Notes: generated from the letters alone by a model not told the origin. 64,000 nt of DNA from Mucor racemosus (GCA_027405735.1 JAPEHQ010000002.1:1116001-1180000); one strand, 5' to 3'. Shown: positions 46,727-58,908, counted from the stretch's first letter. Numbers and translations are program-made.

Positions 46727-47427
46727 TTATATATACATTCAAAAGAAAAAAATATTTAAGGAGTCAATTAGGAAGAAAATATCAAGAAAAGAAAGAAAGA
46801 AAGACAAGAGAGAGAGAGAGAAAAAGAAGGGGAATTAGAGGCAAATATGAATTGGGAAATTATAATCATCAAATATAATTTATTAAATGACAGTTTAAAG
46901 CAATTTTCTAAAATAAATGTGTGTTACCTTAAATATAACTATAGAAAGAAATATGTTCACGAATTCCTTTTCTCTTTCAAATCATTTGTTGAGATAAAGT
47001 TGTGTGTAAATGTGTGCATGTTTATATATTCGTTTAAATATACTGACAGCACGATTCTATATAATTTAAACTGACTTTTTATCTATTTTTACATGATATT
47101 AAAATCTTTACAGGGGATTGCATCAAATAAAAAGCAAGCAACTTTTGATATAAAAATGCATGAAAGGCTAAATGTAGCTGTCAAATTGGTTGCTAGGTTA
47201 CCAGGGTAGATCAAAAATCTAAATTAAATGTTTACTATGATGGTAGAATTAATAAAGAAGCATATCAATATTTAAAGTTACATGTGACGTTCTCGCATTA
47301 GTTATGGGGATTCTCCATTGAATACACACACACACACACACTATGTATCGCACAATTATATATCACATACACAAAGAATATTTTAGCTTTTTTCTCTTTT
47401 TTTTGTTTTTCTTATTTTATACAAAAT
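46727..47427. other. Divergent promoter region (mucin / Rab11)
   Basis: This 700-bp region separates two divergent starts. It contains a purine-rich GA run (46785-46830), and a (CA)n tract at 47324-47341 about 90 bp before the Rab ATG, followed by a T-rich pyrimidine stretch ending near the start. No gene is supported inside. Confidence 0.5.
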
Positions 47428-48138
47428 ATGACTATAGAACAAGAAGAGAGTTCCTATGACTATGTATTCAAATTAGTAGTAGTAGGAGATTCTGGTGTTG
47501 GTAAAACCAATTTGCTCGGTCGATTCGTTCATGATACTTTTGATTTTGCCTCAAAAAGCACGATTGGTTTAGATTTAACGATCAAAAATATGGAAATCAA
47601 AGGTAAAAGAGTGCGTGCCCAAATTTGGGATACAGCAGGACAAGAAAGATATCGATCCATTACCAAAAGGTAGAGTAGAATTACTGCGAGAGTCTTGTTG
47701 GAATTCACATTGGTAAATAGATATTATCGAGGTTCAGTGGGTGCATTGCTTGTATATGATATAACAAAGCGGGAATCATTTGATAATTTGAGTCGATGGT
47801 TGAATGAATTAAAAATCAATGAAGCGCATCCAGACAGTTTGATTATGCTTGTGGGCAATAAATCAGATTTAGAAACACAAAGAACAGTTACTCAAGAGGA
47901 AGCAATAGATTATGCAAAAGATAATGGACTCATGTTCATGGAAACAAGTGCTTTAGAAAGTATCAATGTGGAAAAAGCGTTTGAATCACTCATCAACAAT
48001 ATTTTTGATAAATTATCAGGAAAATTAGCTACGATGGATGATAAGAAAGCAGAAATTATGAAAGGACAAGCTATTCAAATAAGCGCACCTCTTGATAATA
48101 GTAGCAATAATAAACATAGCAATAGTTGTGCATGTTAA
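47428..48138 (+). CDS. Rab GTPase, Rab11/Ypt31-like
   Basis: Exons 47428-47669 and 47721-48138, joined across a 51-nt intron (Lys-Arg/Tyr-Tyr junction), give 219 residues. G motifs are complete: P-loop GDSGVGKTN, switch I STIG, switch [18 protein letters not shown] and ETSAL. The region [20 protein letters not shown] with [11 protein letters not shown] is typical of Rab11/Ypt31. The tail ends CAC, the CXC signal for double geranylgeranylation, so it is membrane-anchored. Rab11 proteins drive late-Golgi and recycling-endosome transport to the plasma membrane and hyphal tip. Unusual: [16 protein letters not shown] replaces the common GVEF.TR.I...GK; Rab4 or Rab2 relatives are less likely. Confidence 0.88.
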
Positions 48139-48879
48139 ATACCCCCCCCCCAAACCTTCCATGTTATAGTACTCTCCACAAAAAGTATCCGAAGAACATT
48201 TCTAACTTTAGGTACAGCACAGTTTGACCCTTTATGAATAAATCATATTTCGATCTTGATGTGGTCAAAAGATATATAAATATATTACATTCTACAACCG
48301 AGATCCTTAAGAAAAGATATATTTAAATCAAATTTCATGATAATATCCCCATATTATCCCCCTTTATAGTTGATGTCCATGAAAAAATTACAATTAAATC
48401 AGGTTTCATACTCTACATTCATGAGAAAACTGCAATAAAATTAGGTTAGTTACAGAGGTAGTTTTTTTGATAAGATCAGCAAGAGTATTTAGTATAAATA
48501 AATCCTCTTTTTTTCTATTACAATCAGTTATTTTTTTCATCATCATTTCTCTTGTACATATTTACAAACTATATATAGCAAATATTTATCCTACAAGCCA
48601 TTAAATATTCAAGTGTCTTTGCCCAGAATGCCAGGTACAACTACTCCCAACTTTAGTCATAGTCTATAAATGTGATTACTATCCCAAATATATATAATTT
48701 CATTTCTTTATTTACAATTTGATACAATGTGCTAACCTTTTCTTTTTCATACTTCCCTATATTCATCTTTCTTTGTTGTTGATTTCATTTATATCTTTTT
48801 TACTTAATTTTTGCTTATATTTCAATTTTTGAAAATCCCGATACTTTTACAAGTAAAGTGTAGTACATTTATATATGCT
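48139..48879. other. Convergent intergenic region
   Basis: A poly-C run follows the Rab stop (48143-48151). The rest is AT-rich between convergent genes; no gene is supported. Confidence 0.5.
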
Positions 48880-50232
48880 TTATTGAATCACATCCACCCT
48901 ACAGTAATCTATAAAATTGCATTGCGTCTTTAGATCCATCAATAAACGAAACTGATCTATTGGACAAATTATACTTTCACATCCTGGAAGCAAAATAGGC
49001 TGTTCGTTATCCAATATGCGTATATAAAATAAATCTTTTTTTGACAATAATTGAATGGCAATGTTATTTGCGAAATATTCAAAATTTGATAATTTAAATT
49101 GTCGGTTTTCAATTTCTTCATTTGAAGAATTAGGGGATAGTTTACCTTTATAGAGTCCCAAGAGAGTACGTAAAGGTAACAATGTCTCTGAATGACCAAA
49201 TTTAATATCTAATTTATAAGCTGCCCCCTTTTTGTCAATTATTGCATTGATGCTTGCCATAATATATTTCCCTAAATCACATGCCATTTCTTCATTTAAG
49301 TCAGGTAACCCATAAGAATACTTGTAATAATGTTTTAAATCATCAAGGTATTCCAGTGCAATGATATCCTGCCTTGTAAATAACTTACAAAAGGTATCAA
49401 TTGTATGATGCATAGACACTTCAGATGTACAAGCATTATGAAAGTCTTGAATGTCAGTTGTTGTTATTGCAATGGCAAGCTCCCGCTCGAGTCTAGAAGC
49501 AATGGGGCTCAAAAGGCGTTGAATTACAGGTTCCAGAATTTCACTAGTTAAAGTTTTTGCCTCCTTTTGCCACCGAGGACAAGATTTATGAAACGCAATC
49601 AATGAATCGTTGTTCTCCTTGAAACTGAATACAGGTACCGGCATTGCGTTTGCGGGTCCCAATATTCCTAACCCTTCAAAAGCTCCTAAACAAAATGCTT
49701 GTGCAGATTGTAATGTTCTGCTGGACCAAGATGAAAATACTCCCAATTGTTGTGTAATAATGGTTGTATCATTATCAATTAAACTATGTAAAAAATCAGG
49801 ATATGTATTGGCAAATCGACGGCCAAGGAGATACTCTTCTTGTTGTCCATTCATATCTAATTGCCCTGTGCGACGATATATATATTCATTTTTGTAACCG
49901 TTTATCCAGCCAATTAAGTCTGGATTGTTACTATCTTTCAATGTAATGAGCGCGTTGTTAATGGATTCCATGCCACTGCTTACTGGATACCGAGTACCAT
50001 GTCGAATAACAAGTTGCATTTGCTCTACTTTATAATTATCTATCGTATAATCAGGCTTGATCACATCGAATTTGTAGTTTGGATAGTTGCCTCTGGAACC
50101 CATGTGTTGAATCATCCAATTCATTGTAAGAGATTCGTTATCATAATAATGCTTAGCACTTTTATCAGGGAGCATGTACAAAACTGTTACAACGCTCAAA
50201 AATACATCACTCAAAAACTCTCTGAATAGCAT
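48880..50232 (-). CDS. Histidine acid phosphatase family (MINPP1-like)
   Basis: Intronless frame of 450 residues. The phosphate-binding RHGTRYP motif (Arg77-His78) carries the nucleophilic His and is preceded by VEQMQLVI. The C-terminal partner of the usual HD/HAE motif is KFGHSETLLPL. SSWSSRTLQSAQAFCLG is the conserved SxxxRTxxSAxAF segment, and cysteines lie at family positions. A hydrophobic N-terminus (residues 8-21) suggests a signal anchor. Substrates in the family range from phosphomonoesters to inositol polyphosphates (MINPP1, phytase); the motif HSE rather than HD and the overall layout favour the MINPP1 type. It is convergent with the Rab gene and 71 bp from the epoxide hydrolase on the same strand. 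Confidence 0.85.
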   Translation of the reverse strand: MLFREFLSDVFLSVVTVLYMLPDKSAKHYYDNESLTMNWMIQHMGSRGNYPNYKFDVIKPDYTIDNYKVEQMQLVIRHGTRYPVSSGMESINNALITLKDSNNPDLIGWINGYKNEYIYRRTGQLDMNGQQEEYLLGRRFANTYPDFLHSLIDNDTTIITQQLGVFSSWSSRTLQSAQAFCLGAFEGLGILGPANAMPVPVFSFKENNDSLIAFHKSCPRWQKEAKTLTSEILEPVIQRLLSPIASRLERELAIAITTTDIQDFHNACTSEVSMHHTIDTFCKLFTRQDIIALEYLDDLKHYYKYSYGLPDLNEEMACDLGKYIMASINAIIDKKGAAYKLDIKFGHSETLLPLRTLLGLYKGKLSPNSSNEEIENRQFKLSNFEYFANNIAIQLLSKKDLFYIRILDNEQPILLPGCESIICPIDQFRLLMDLKTQCNFIDYCRVDVIQ

Positions 50233-50303
50233 CTTATACTATATAATAGTAGCTTTTAATGATAAAAAGAGGAAAGAACTTTTAATACAATGATAAGGCT
50301 ACT

Positions 50304-51787
50304 TTAAAGCTCCTTTTTTGATTGAGTTCTAGGTGCATGAATGCTGACCACCTTGCCAAATTGCTGAATATCTGCTACAAGTAAATCAGGCACTTCCAAG
50401 CCAGGAAAATGACCACCCTATGCAAAATAACTAATGTGAATTTTTGATACCATAAATTGAAATCAGGTTTACCTTGTCATAAGATTTGAATTGGATCAAG
50501 TTGGAAGCTACCTCCAACCAATCTCGAGGAAACTACACACCACAACGTTAATCAATATGGCTTTTACTTATATTTATATCACGTTTTACCTTGCAGAGTT
50601 CACCTTCAAAATAAGAAACAGCTACAGGAACTTGGATATACGATTGCAATAAAGCGAATTGTTTCTTGTGATTGTGTAAACCTTCATAATACAAACGACA
50701 GGATGATGACATTGTATTTGTGATCCAATAGATGGTAACTTGAGTCAAAAAATCATCTACTGAAACTGTCTCTGGAAGGGCCACTTTTGAAGATAATTCT
50801 GCTGAAGGATAATGTGTCCAAGAATGATAACTATCCAACATCCAACCCAATAAACCAACTGGACTATCGGACAATCCAAAAGCCAAAGTGTAAGGGCGGG
50901 TACCTTGAATAGCACGATATCCTGCTGTTTCGTCCTTCTCACAATTAGCAAAAGTCGTCGTTTTCAAACCTTTTGTCTCTTTTTTTCCATAAACTCTTTC
51001 TAAACCAAATATTAAAGCCAAAATAAATAATAAAACTTTTAAAGGGTGAAAAATCAAGTTGCTAAGTGTTGGTGTGGGTGCCATTGGCATTGGCATGTTG
51101 GTAATATAACCTAAACAGTTGTCAGGATGGCTTTTTATCAAAAAGGTAGCAATACTAGATCCCCAATCAGTACCATAAACCACTATACCAAAGCATGAGA
51201 ATACTGAATCAGCGTTAATATTAGCAACCTACTATATTTATGGTATCCCAGCTCTGCCATTAGCTTGTGAAAAGTATCTGCCATTTTTGGAGATCCCCAG
51301 CCCTCTTCTTTTGGTGCTTCAGAAAAACCATAACCGGGCAAGCTTGGTACAACTACATGAAATGCCTGTAAAATACGAGTTATGTACTAAACACAATATC
51401 TCATCTTGAAATATATACCTGAGAGGAATTCTCACCATCTCGCAATGGGTTGATCAATTTATGAAATTCATAAAAACTTGAAGGCCAACCATGCAACATA
51501 ATGATAGGAATGGCATTTTCGACTTTAGAAACCTCATGTACAAAGTGGATGTTGAGACCATTGATATTACTTTGATAATGATGCCACTGATTCAATTCTT
51601 CGCGCTTTTTTTCCCAACTGAAGTTTGTTTTCCAAGCATATACTAAATCCTTGACAGCCCAACTAGGTGTTCCATATTTCCAACTAATATTCGCCTCGTT
51701 TTCATACTCATGAGGGTATTTTACTTTAGACAACTTGTCGTAAAGGTCTTGCTCGTCAAGAGAGGGTATAGTAAATTTCTCGATCAT
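50304..51787 (-). CDS. Epoxide hydrolase, alpha/beta-hydrolase fold (EHN type)
   Basis: Five exons (51419-51787, 51233-51365, 50590-51182, 50473-50532, 50304-50417) give 422 residues. The N-terminal EHN domain (residues 1-70, with SWKYGTPSWAVKDLVYAWK) precedes the hydrolase core. HGWPSSFYEFHK at 99-110 is the oxyanion-hole HGxP motif; PSLPGYGFSEAP follows; Asp173 in VYGTDWGSS is the nucleophile; GGHFPGLE supplies the catalytic His388. The enzyme opens epoxides to diols through an ester intermediate, as in microsomal and juvenile-hormone epoxide hydrolases. A hydrophobic stretch in the cap (PLKVLLFILALIFGLE) may bind membrane or substrate. All key residues are present. Confidence 0.9.
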
Positions 51788-52034
51788 TTTGTGGTGAAAA
51801 GTTAAGATAAAATTGCTGTTTGGGAGATGCTGATACTATAAGTAATCTTTATGGATGAAGTGTAACAGGCGTCACGGCAGTTTATGCGCATGACCAAGTT
51901 TTGCGCAGGTTACTTGCAGCTAACTTTTTCGTCTTATTTAGATTTTCATTGTCTAAACGTATATACCATAAATATTCAACATATTTTGTAAAATTATTGA
52001 TTTTTTTCCTTTTAAAAAGGACTAAAATGAGAGA

Positions 52035-52253
52035 CTAATAATTAATACATCTATTCAATGCGATAGTTATTCCATGCTGAGAACAGTGAATCCCAAATAA
52101 AGTACCTAGATAATGACCGTGTGAGTGTTTTTCTGAGTAACTCAGGGAACTTGGTTCAACTTGATGCATGTGAAATCCTTGAATGACAGTGCGTGCTAAA
52201 CTAGGTAACATTTCCCCACATAATAGACTAAAAGCCATCTCATTTGAAACCAT
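52035..52253 (-). CDS. Short hypothetical frame, 72 residues
   Basis: An ATG-initiated frame of mixed composition (MVSNEMAFSLLCGEMLPSLA; then VEPSSLSYSEKHSHGHYLGT; ends NRCINY). It lies alone between the epoxide hydrolase and family B copy 4. I recognise no family. It may be an exon remnant of a lost gene; nothing upstream or downstream extends it convincingly. Confidence 0.25.
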   Translation of the reverse strand: MVSNEMAFSLLCGEMLPSLARTVIQGFHMHQVEPSSLSYSEKHSHGHYLGTLFGIHCSQHGITIALNRCINY

Positions 52254-52799
52254 AAATAACCAAGGGTATTCATAATGTGTTGTATTATAAATAAATAAAA
52301 ACTAAAATACATGCATATCAAATAGAACAAGTAAGAGCTGTTCTGAACGCATGATTGACAACTTAAATTGTCAAAATCAATTTAGGAGCCATTCTTGATC
52401 AGGTAAATCAAGAATTCAACAACCAACAATATATACAAAACCATGGAATAATTGATAGTCGACAGAACAACTGTCAGGTGATACATATCAACAATCAAAT
52501 AATATAAACAGCATCTCTTTCAAAGCTTTTTTTATATAAAAGAGAATATACTGTATAAGCATTTATATATTTATTTGATACCGAAAAATAAATTATATAT
52601 CAGCTTGGAAAAGGTGATTTAAATGAATACTTTGAAATACACTTCCAAAAACAAATGCTTGCTGATATATTTGTAGTATAAGCTGGGCTCGACAACAACT
52701 CTATTTGTAACAAATAAATAAGGTTAATCAATGCCTGTAAATACTAGAATAGTCTTCGTTGCTACAATGTACATAAACCAACTCGAATTTTCAAAGAAT
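52254..52799. other. Gene-free AT-rich spacer
   Basis: No supported gene and no clear repeat match inside the window. Confidence 0.45.
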
Positions 52800-54020
52800 T
52801 CGATTTTTTAAGGCTTTTCAATCTTCGAAATCGGAGCGTGTCCTCTATTCCATTAGTAATCTTACCCTAAACGCTATTTAGAATATACCTTAGATACTGC
52901 TAAACAGATATAAATTAGTCGCATCATGCTACCTTTTCTTGAATTTATTTTACATCTCACAAACGACTCAAAACGCGTAAAATTCACAGCTTTTTTTTAA
53001 AAAACTGGATCTCACTTTTCATCCCAGCTCAACTTTTTTTTTCACTAAATAACACCAAGAAAAAAATATATGCCAATGTACCTGAGATGTCCACCTTTAA
53101 TTCAAAAACAAGTATCTGGAAATATCCTACTTTTTGCAGTTGGTATTAATTTTTCAGTGCTAAGGTTTCAGATTTTTTACGCGTATTTCACTGCTAAAGA
53201 ATTGAAAACTTTGAGGCTTCATATCTCTAGAAAAGATTAAGCTATACTAGAGTTTTTTAATAATTAAACTTACTTGTTTTGAAGTGCTTTATAACATATG
53301 TTAGTATGAAAAAATTTTAAGCACTTATTTTTTTTCATTTTTTTTGGCATTTCTGTAGTAGGTTTCAAAATATTCGTTAAATTAAGCAATGGTTTTTTTA
53401 CACTCATGTCATTAAGCTCGTTGAGCTCTCTTAGACTCGATTTAGTGTTTTTCGAAATATCTATTTTTCGTGGAGATATCCTCAAAAATGTGTACAAAGA
53501 GATACTTTCATTTCTAACCTCAAATTTCCCCTTATGTACCCTCATCCCAAATTCTGAATTTCAAAAAATTTGGACAAAAATCTTGTTTTCTCTACCAAAA
53601 ATGTAGCTAAAAGGTTAAATAATAGCTCGATCAATAGATAATTTTGCTATGCATTACCTCCATTATTTAAATTTAAAATATGCTTATAAAAAGTGTTCCG
53701 TATCTTCAAAAAACCTTCAAAATTTCAATTGCATTTTACGCAAAATTTTACGTGTAACATTTTTTTAAATTTTATTTAGATAAATGCAGAATTTAAAACT
53801 GTACAAAAACTATTTAATACGCTAGGTCTACTTAGTTTGCAGTTCATGAAAATTTAAACAATTTTGTTTTTTTAATCATTTTTCATTCATTTTTCATTCA
53901 TTTTTTTAAATAAATTTTGGAATCCCGTTACTATAGGGTTTAAGCTGTGATAAGAACTATTATTTTGATTATCTCGACGAAAAATCAATATTTTTTGCTG
54001 AAACAAAAAGTGCAGGGTAG
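52800..54020 (-). repeat. Repeat family B, copy 4
   Basis: Full-length relative of copy 1 in the same orientation but without the solo LTR. On the minus strand the 91-residue frame at 53270-53545 contains YTFLRISPRKIDISKNTKSS and LRELNELNDMSVKK and ends CYKALQNK before the GTAAGT-like junction, parallel to copy 1. It adds an upstream piece (MRVHKGKFEVRNESIS) that the solo LTR splits in copy 1. A local direct repeat of TCATTTTTCAT lies near 53875-53900. Confidence 0.75.
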
Positions 54021-54390
54021 CTTTCAGCTGGATATATCTTTTGAATACAAAATATTAATATGCTGGCTATGAGTTTCAAGCTCTGCTTAGGCAATAGTTT
54101 CCCCTTGTTAATATTGGTTGCAAAATGCTCGATTTCATATCGGCTCACTCAAAAATAAAGATTGATTTACAACAATATAATTAGGAGATACTCCTTCGTA
54201 GTATCCATCTAAAATGTTTTCTAAATCAGGATTCGAATCACAAATCATTTTTTTCAATTCATCTTTTTTTGTACATCTGAAACATGTACTGTAACGACTA
54301 GGACATTTTGTAAAACAGATCAATTAAATGGAAATTTACGGTTATATACATATTTGTACTGCAATACAATATATTTTTTAATACTGAATT
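54021..54390. other. 3' flank of Argonaute, one short frame
   Basis: Contains a minus-strand frame of 62 residues at 54135-54323 (MICFTKCPSRYSTCFRCTKK at its start, Cys-rich). No family is recognised and it is probably non-coding or a repeat remnant. Confidence 0.35.
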
Positions 54391-57074
54391 TTACATAATA
54401 TAAGGCGTTTCGCTTAATTCAAATGGAACAGAGCCAAATGTTGCTTTTTGAGAATCCAGATCAGTAGTGCTAGAGGTAGAATCAGACCAATCGCCTCCTT
54501 TACGATGCAAACGGGCGCGAGCGGCAACGAGATCGGCGTAATACGCAGCGGGAACTATAGATACGGAACGAGTAGCTCGACCATAGACATAACAGAGATT
54601 ATAAGTAAGTTGTTGAAGAGCGTCAGCAGTAAACTTGTTGTCATCATTGAGAACGTAATAATGTGCAGGGCGTGCTGTACCCTTAATAGCAGTATGAGAC
54701 TGTAGAAAGTAATCGAATTCAAAGGGATGAACAACATCTTGATCAACAACAGTACCAGCACCACAATTTCCCTTTCCATCAGAATCCTCTTTTCTAATGG
54801 GGAAGAAACGAGCGTAATGGCGCTTCTGTACCACCACGAATGTTAAAGAAGGACGATAATTTGCATCTAATGCTTCACATGCAGCACGGATAGCTGCGAC
54901 TTCAGAATTTAACACTTGTTTGAATTGACCTTCAGAAATACCATCACGAAAGAATAGTATACGTTCTGGTTTTACCCCAGTTTTCTTGTAAAATGTTCTG
55001 AGTAACTCGATAATCATTTCAGCTAAATTAACGATGATTTCGACACGTCCCTCTTGATGTCGGATAGTTGAAGCGAATTGAACAACTTGTTCATCAAGAG
55101 ATGCAGTCAAAGCAGCAATAGATGGGCTATTAAGGCTACCAGGGGCAGGGTGATTGACATCTGCACCAAATACAATAGTGGGCCTTTGGCTAATGAATGG
55201 GAGATCGTTAGGCTTCAAATGTGAATTAACTCCACCGAGTTTCATATTCACTTTTAAACATACATTTGCATTGTATTGTTTATTATTACCAGCAATAAAC
55301 TTTGATTGCAAACATTGGGTTGGTAACGCCAATATTGTATCCGATATGCGTTTAATCTCTGCATATAAAGCTTTGCCAGAATTTGGAAGGATGCAAAATA
55401 AAATTTGCGGGTGTGATTTTGCTGTATTACCAGCTTTAAGAAAAGCATCTTTTAGATGTTGTTCAATATTGCCTTGGGGATCAGCACTGATAATAGGTGG
55501 AGTACGGTTCTTCATATTCAAACCAAGTTGATGAAAAGATTGAATCAAGTCTCGCAGAAACTTTTGAATGGCAGGAATTGGTATATCACCAGCAAAGTTT
55601 AATACTGACCAAGAGGAAATAGTAGTGGGTTTTGCAAGCTTTTTTGCTCTTAAATTCCATGCACCACCTTGAGGAACAAATGATTCGGATTCGATGGCAA
55701 AATTAACTGTGGGTGCATTCAAGATACGGGCATTAATGATCTCCATTTCTTGATTGATTTTCATACCAAATTTCTCGAAATATGGGTTTTCCCTGTGTTT
55801 CAAGAGAGATAAACCTTGATTGATCTTGTTTGCTCTAACTTGAGGAGGCTGACAAGTAACTTTAATGAATTCAGCAGTTTGTTTAGGATTCAAATTCTTT
55901 GTATATCGTTGGCCACCCACGATTTGACATACTTCCATAGGCAAGAAATTGCCATGTTTCACAACAATACAAGGTAGAAAGGGGTAGATAAGGCGTTTGT
56001 TGTATTTCGTTACAAAATAATCAGAAACTGTCGCTTCATGGTCTTTATGATCAGTAAAAGTCAACTGATTTGCTGGTTTTGAGATATTAAGGATTTGAAA
56101 GACATGATTTCGCTCACCACGATGAACAACCTGAATACGTCGTCCTGTCAGTAACTTTTTCAATTTGGCTATATCACGATCAGGAATACCACAACGAAGC
56201 TCATCAATTGAACTTTTGTTTAGAATTTTAGCAACAATTTCAGGCAAAGGTCCTGATTCATAAACTGTTGTATTACTGATGTCGATATTGATTAGCATTC
56301 TTCCTAAATGTAATAGTGAAGAGTTTGTCAGATGAGAATAGTTTTATCAATTAATTTTTAGATATACCCAAAGCTGGACGAGCAGATTGATAAAAACCTT
56401 GCCATACTTCCACACCATTTGAGAGTGGCCGTTTATCATTATCTGTAAATATGGAGCGCCCAAAATTATAGAGAGAAAGAGAAGGCAAGTATCGAATCAA
56501 TATATCTAATACCATTATTGCTAATGAAGATATAGTTTAATAGATATGTCTATAACACAAAGCAAACTACGAACCTGTCAAGCAATTTGTTGTACAAGGA
56601 GCGTGTCCATTCAAGAATCTTTGCAAATCGCTCATTTCAATCACATTAACCAACTTGATTCTTATTTGAAACACATTCTTGGGCGATGAACCAAATTCTG
56701 GATTACCAGAAAGGTCAACCTAAATAAAAAGTTATCACCATGTTTACCATAGGTAACATGTATCCACTACTTACAGAGAATTGCTTTGCTTGCTGATCAC
56801 CCAATAAAAATGGTTCTATAGAAAAGATATTTCTACGACCATCAAATATCGGTCTCTTACTCCCGAACTCCCTTCCATCATCGTTGTTTAAGAAAGCTTC
56901 CCATATTTTGTATTTCCTTGCTTGAGCAGTACAAGGCTCAATATCAACGTTATAATGATGTATATTATCAACAGGAAGTAATGCTACCCGGAAAAAGTTG
57001 GTTCTTAAAGGAATAGGTCTCCCACCACTTCCTACATTTGGCCGTTCAGTTATATCAGTGATTGTTATAGACAT
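54391..57074 (-). CDS. Argonaute (RNA-interference slicer)
   Basis: Four exons (56775-57074, 56575-56719, 56368-56520, 54391-56303) give 836 residues. N domain with RTNFFRVALLP; ArgoL1 at about 150-200 (ILIRYLPSLSLYNFGRS, WQGFYQSARPAL); PAZ at about 215-340; MID and PIWI follow. The PIWI active site shows Asp581 (FGADVNHPAPGS), Glu621, Asp653 (FFRDGISEGQF) and, where animal slicers have His, Asp790 (AAYYADLVAARARLH). DEDD is also used by some plant Argonautes that still cut RNA, so slicing is plausible. The donor of exon 2 is the rare GTTCGT. Argonautes load small RNAs and silence matching transcripts, including transposons. Confidence 0.95.
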
Positions 57075-58016
57075 TTTTTGAAATTGATAACCAGAGAGAG
57101 AGAGAAAACAAAAAAAAAACAAAAAAAGAGAGATTGTTATGCAAATAATGAATGATCTAGAAAGTTGACTATATTCACACCTGTTGTTATTGTCTTGGAT
57201 GTGGCCACAATCCTATACTGCAGAATTCTGAAATTAAATGGCCATAGATGGTAACTCAATACCTTAATTTGAAATCAATTTATGGCGACTATCTGTTTTG
57301 AGTAATTTCAAAGCAGATACTTGTATTCAATTTGTAGCTTCAAATTTAAGTTATAAAGTATTTATGTGCTATTATGGTTGTATCATGTAGATGTCAAATT
57401 ATAGATAATGGACAATAATTTTGCTTCCTTTTTGTGGAATTCCGTGTGTTTGCATGTGTGAAAGAGAAAACCATGTTCTATATCAACCCCTTGACGCTTG
57501 GTAGTAACACGATGATAGAAGCATGTGATACTTGGCACAACTAATTGACAGAACACTAATAATTTGCTGGTATTTCTCTATCATGGTATAACTATCACAA
57601 AATAGTTGTAATTCCTACTATAATTTTCATCTGGCGTTGTAATGTCAGTCAAAGATGAGAAAATTTTATAAATTAATCTAGTATTTAACAACACTTTTGG
57701 CATATGAATGACAGATATAAAAAATGTCCTTGGAAAGATTAGCCTCTAAAGAATTTTTATATAAAATAATTTATAGTAAATTATGTCTTTTTTTGTATTA
57801 AAAAAACTCTTTAAATTGTCATGATTAAAACAAAAACAAAAAAAAGGGCTAAAAATGGATTACACTAAAGTTGTACCTTGGATTCTAAATTTATAAGCAT
57901 GACTTGAATCTTTGTAAGAATTGCATAATCCAGCCCCACATCTAAATTTTATAATAAAATGGCACAAACAACTCTTAATCTATATACTTATTTTTATTTC
58001 ATTTTAAACAACAAAA
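57075..58016. other. Divergent promoter region (Argonaute / WrbA-like)
   Basis: About 940 bp between divergent starts. A GA-rich and poly-A stretch (57088-57130) lies directly upstream of the Argonaute ATG. No gene is supported inside. Confidence 0.5.
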
Positions 58017-58908
58017 ATGTCTCAACCTGCAAAAGTTTACGTTGTTATCTACACTGTTTATCATCACGTCCACAAATTGGCTGTTGAAGTTCAAAAAGGA
58101 TTAGAATCTACTGGTGTTTCTGCAAAAATGTTCCAAGGTATGTAAGAAAATGTCATTATTTGAAAACTAAGCGTTGAGTTGATTTATATTGTTTCAACAA
58201 AAAGTCCAAGAGACTTTGCCTGAAAATGTACTAAAGGCAATTCATGCACCACCAAAGCCGGATTTACCCATCATTAAACCAGAACAATTGACAGAAGCTG
58301 ATGGTATTATTTTTGGTTTCCCCACCAGGTATACATCATTATTTGATGTGTGTTCTTTGATCTAATTTATGTGCGTTTTTTTTTTCAATTTAGATTTGGT
58401 TCTATGCCTAGTCAAGTCAAAGGGTATGTATTTTAAAAGATATGGTATTGTATGCATTTCGATTAATACGTGTATATATAGTCTTTTGGATGCTACTGGC
58501 GCTCAATTCGCAAAGGGAACTCTTAACGGAAAGTTTGCTGGTACATTCTTTAGTACAGGATCTCAAGTAAGTTTCAAGTGTAATCATATGTAGACTTATA
58601 AACTCAATCAATTTTAGCATGGTGGTCAAGAAACAACCGCATTGACTACAATTCCTTACTTTGTACATCAAGGTATGACTTATGTTCCTCTTGGTTTTCC
58701 TCCTGCATTATCTGATTCTTTAAACAATGTTCAAGAAATTGTTGGTGGTTCTGCTTATGGTGCTGGTGCCATTGCAGCTGGTGATGGATCAAGAGATGTT
58801 ACTGAAAAGGAACTTGCTGTTGCACATTATCAAGGCAAGAATTTTGGTGAGATTATTCGTGCTTATGTTAAGGGTAGAGATGCTTTTAAAACAGGAGAAA
58901 AGAATTAG
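58017..58908 (+). CDS. WrbA/Pst2-type flavodoxin-like NAD(P)H:quinone oxidoreductase
   Basis: Five exons (58017-58137, 58205-58328, 58394-58423, 58482-58566, 58618-58908) give 216 residues. The N-terminus KVYVVIYTVYHHVHKLAVEV is the FMN-phosphate strand-loop-helix of WrbA proteins; GIIFGFPTRFGSMPSQVKG and the GGQETTALTTIPYFVHQGM segment bind the flavin ring. The protein ends ...AHYQGKNFGEIIRAYVKG. The family reduces quinones by two electrons and protects from oxidative stress; fungal members sit at eisosomes (Pst2, Rfs1, Ycp4). Exon 3 is only 30 nt. The gene converges with Nup84, with 42 bp between stop codons. Confidence 0.93.

Noticed and set aside
46605..46838. Plus-strand frame with Lys/Glu/Arg-rich end
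   Set aside because: It lies opposite the signal-peptide exon of the mucin gene and its tail is the GA-rich promoter tract.
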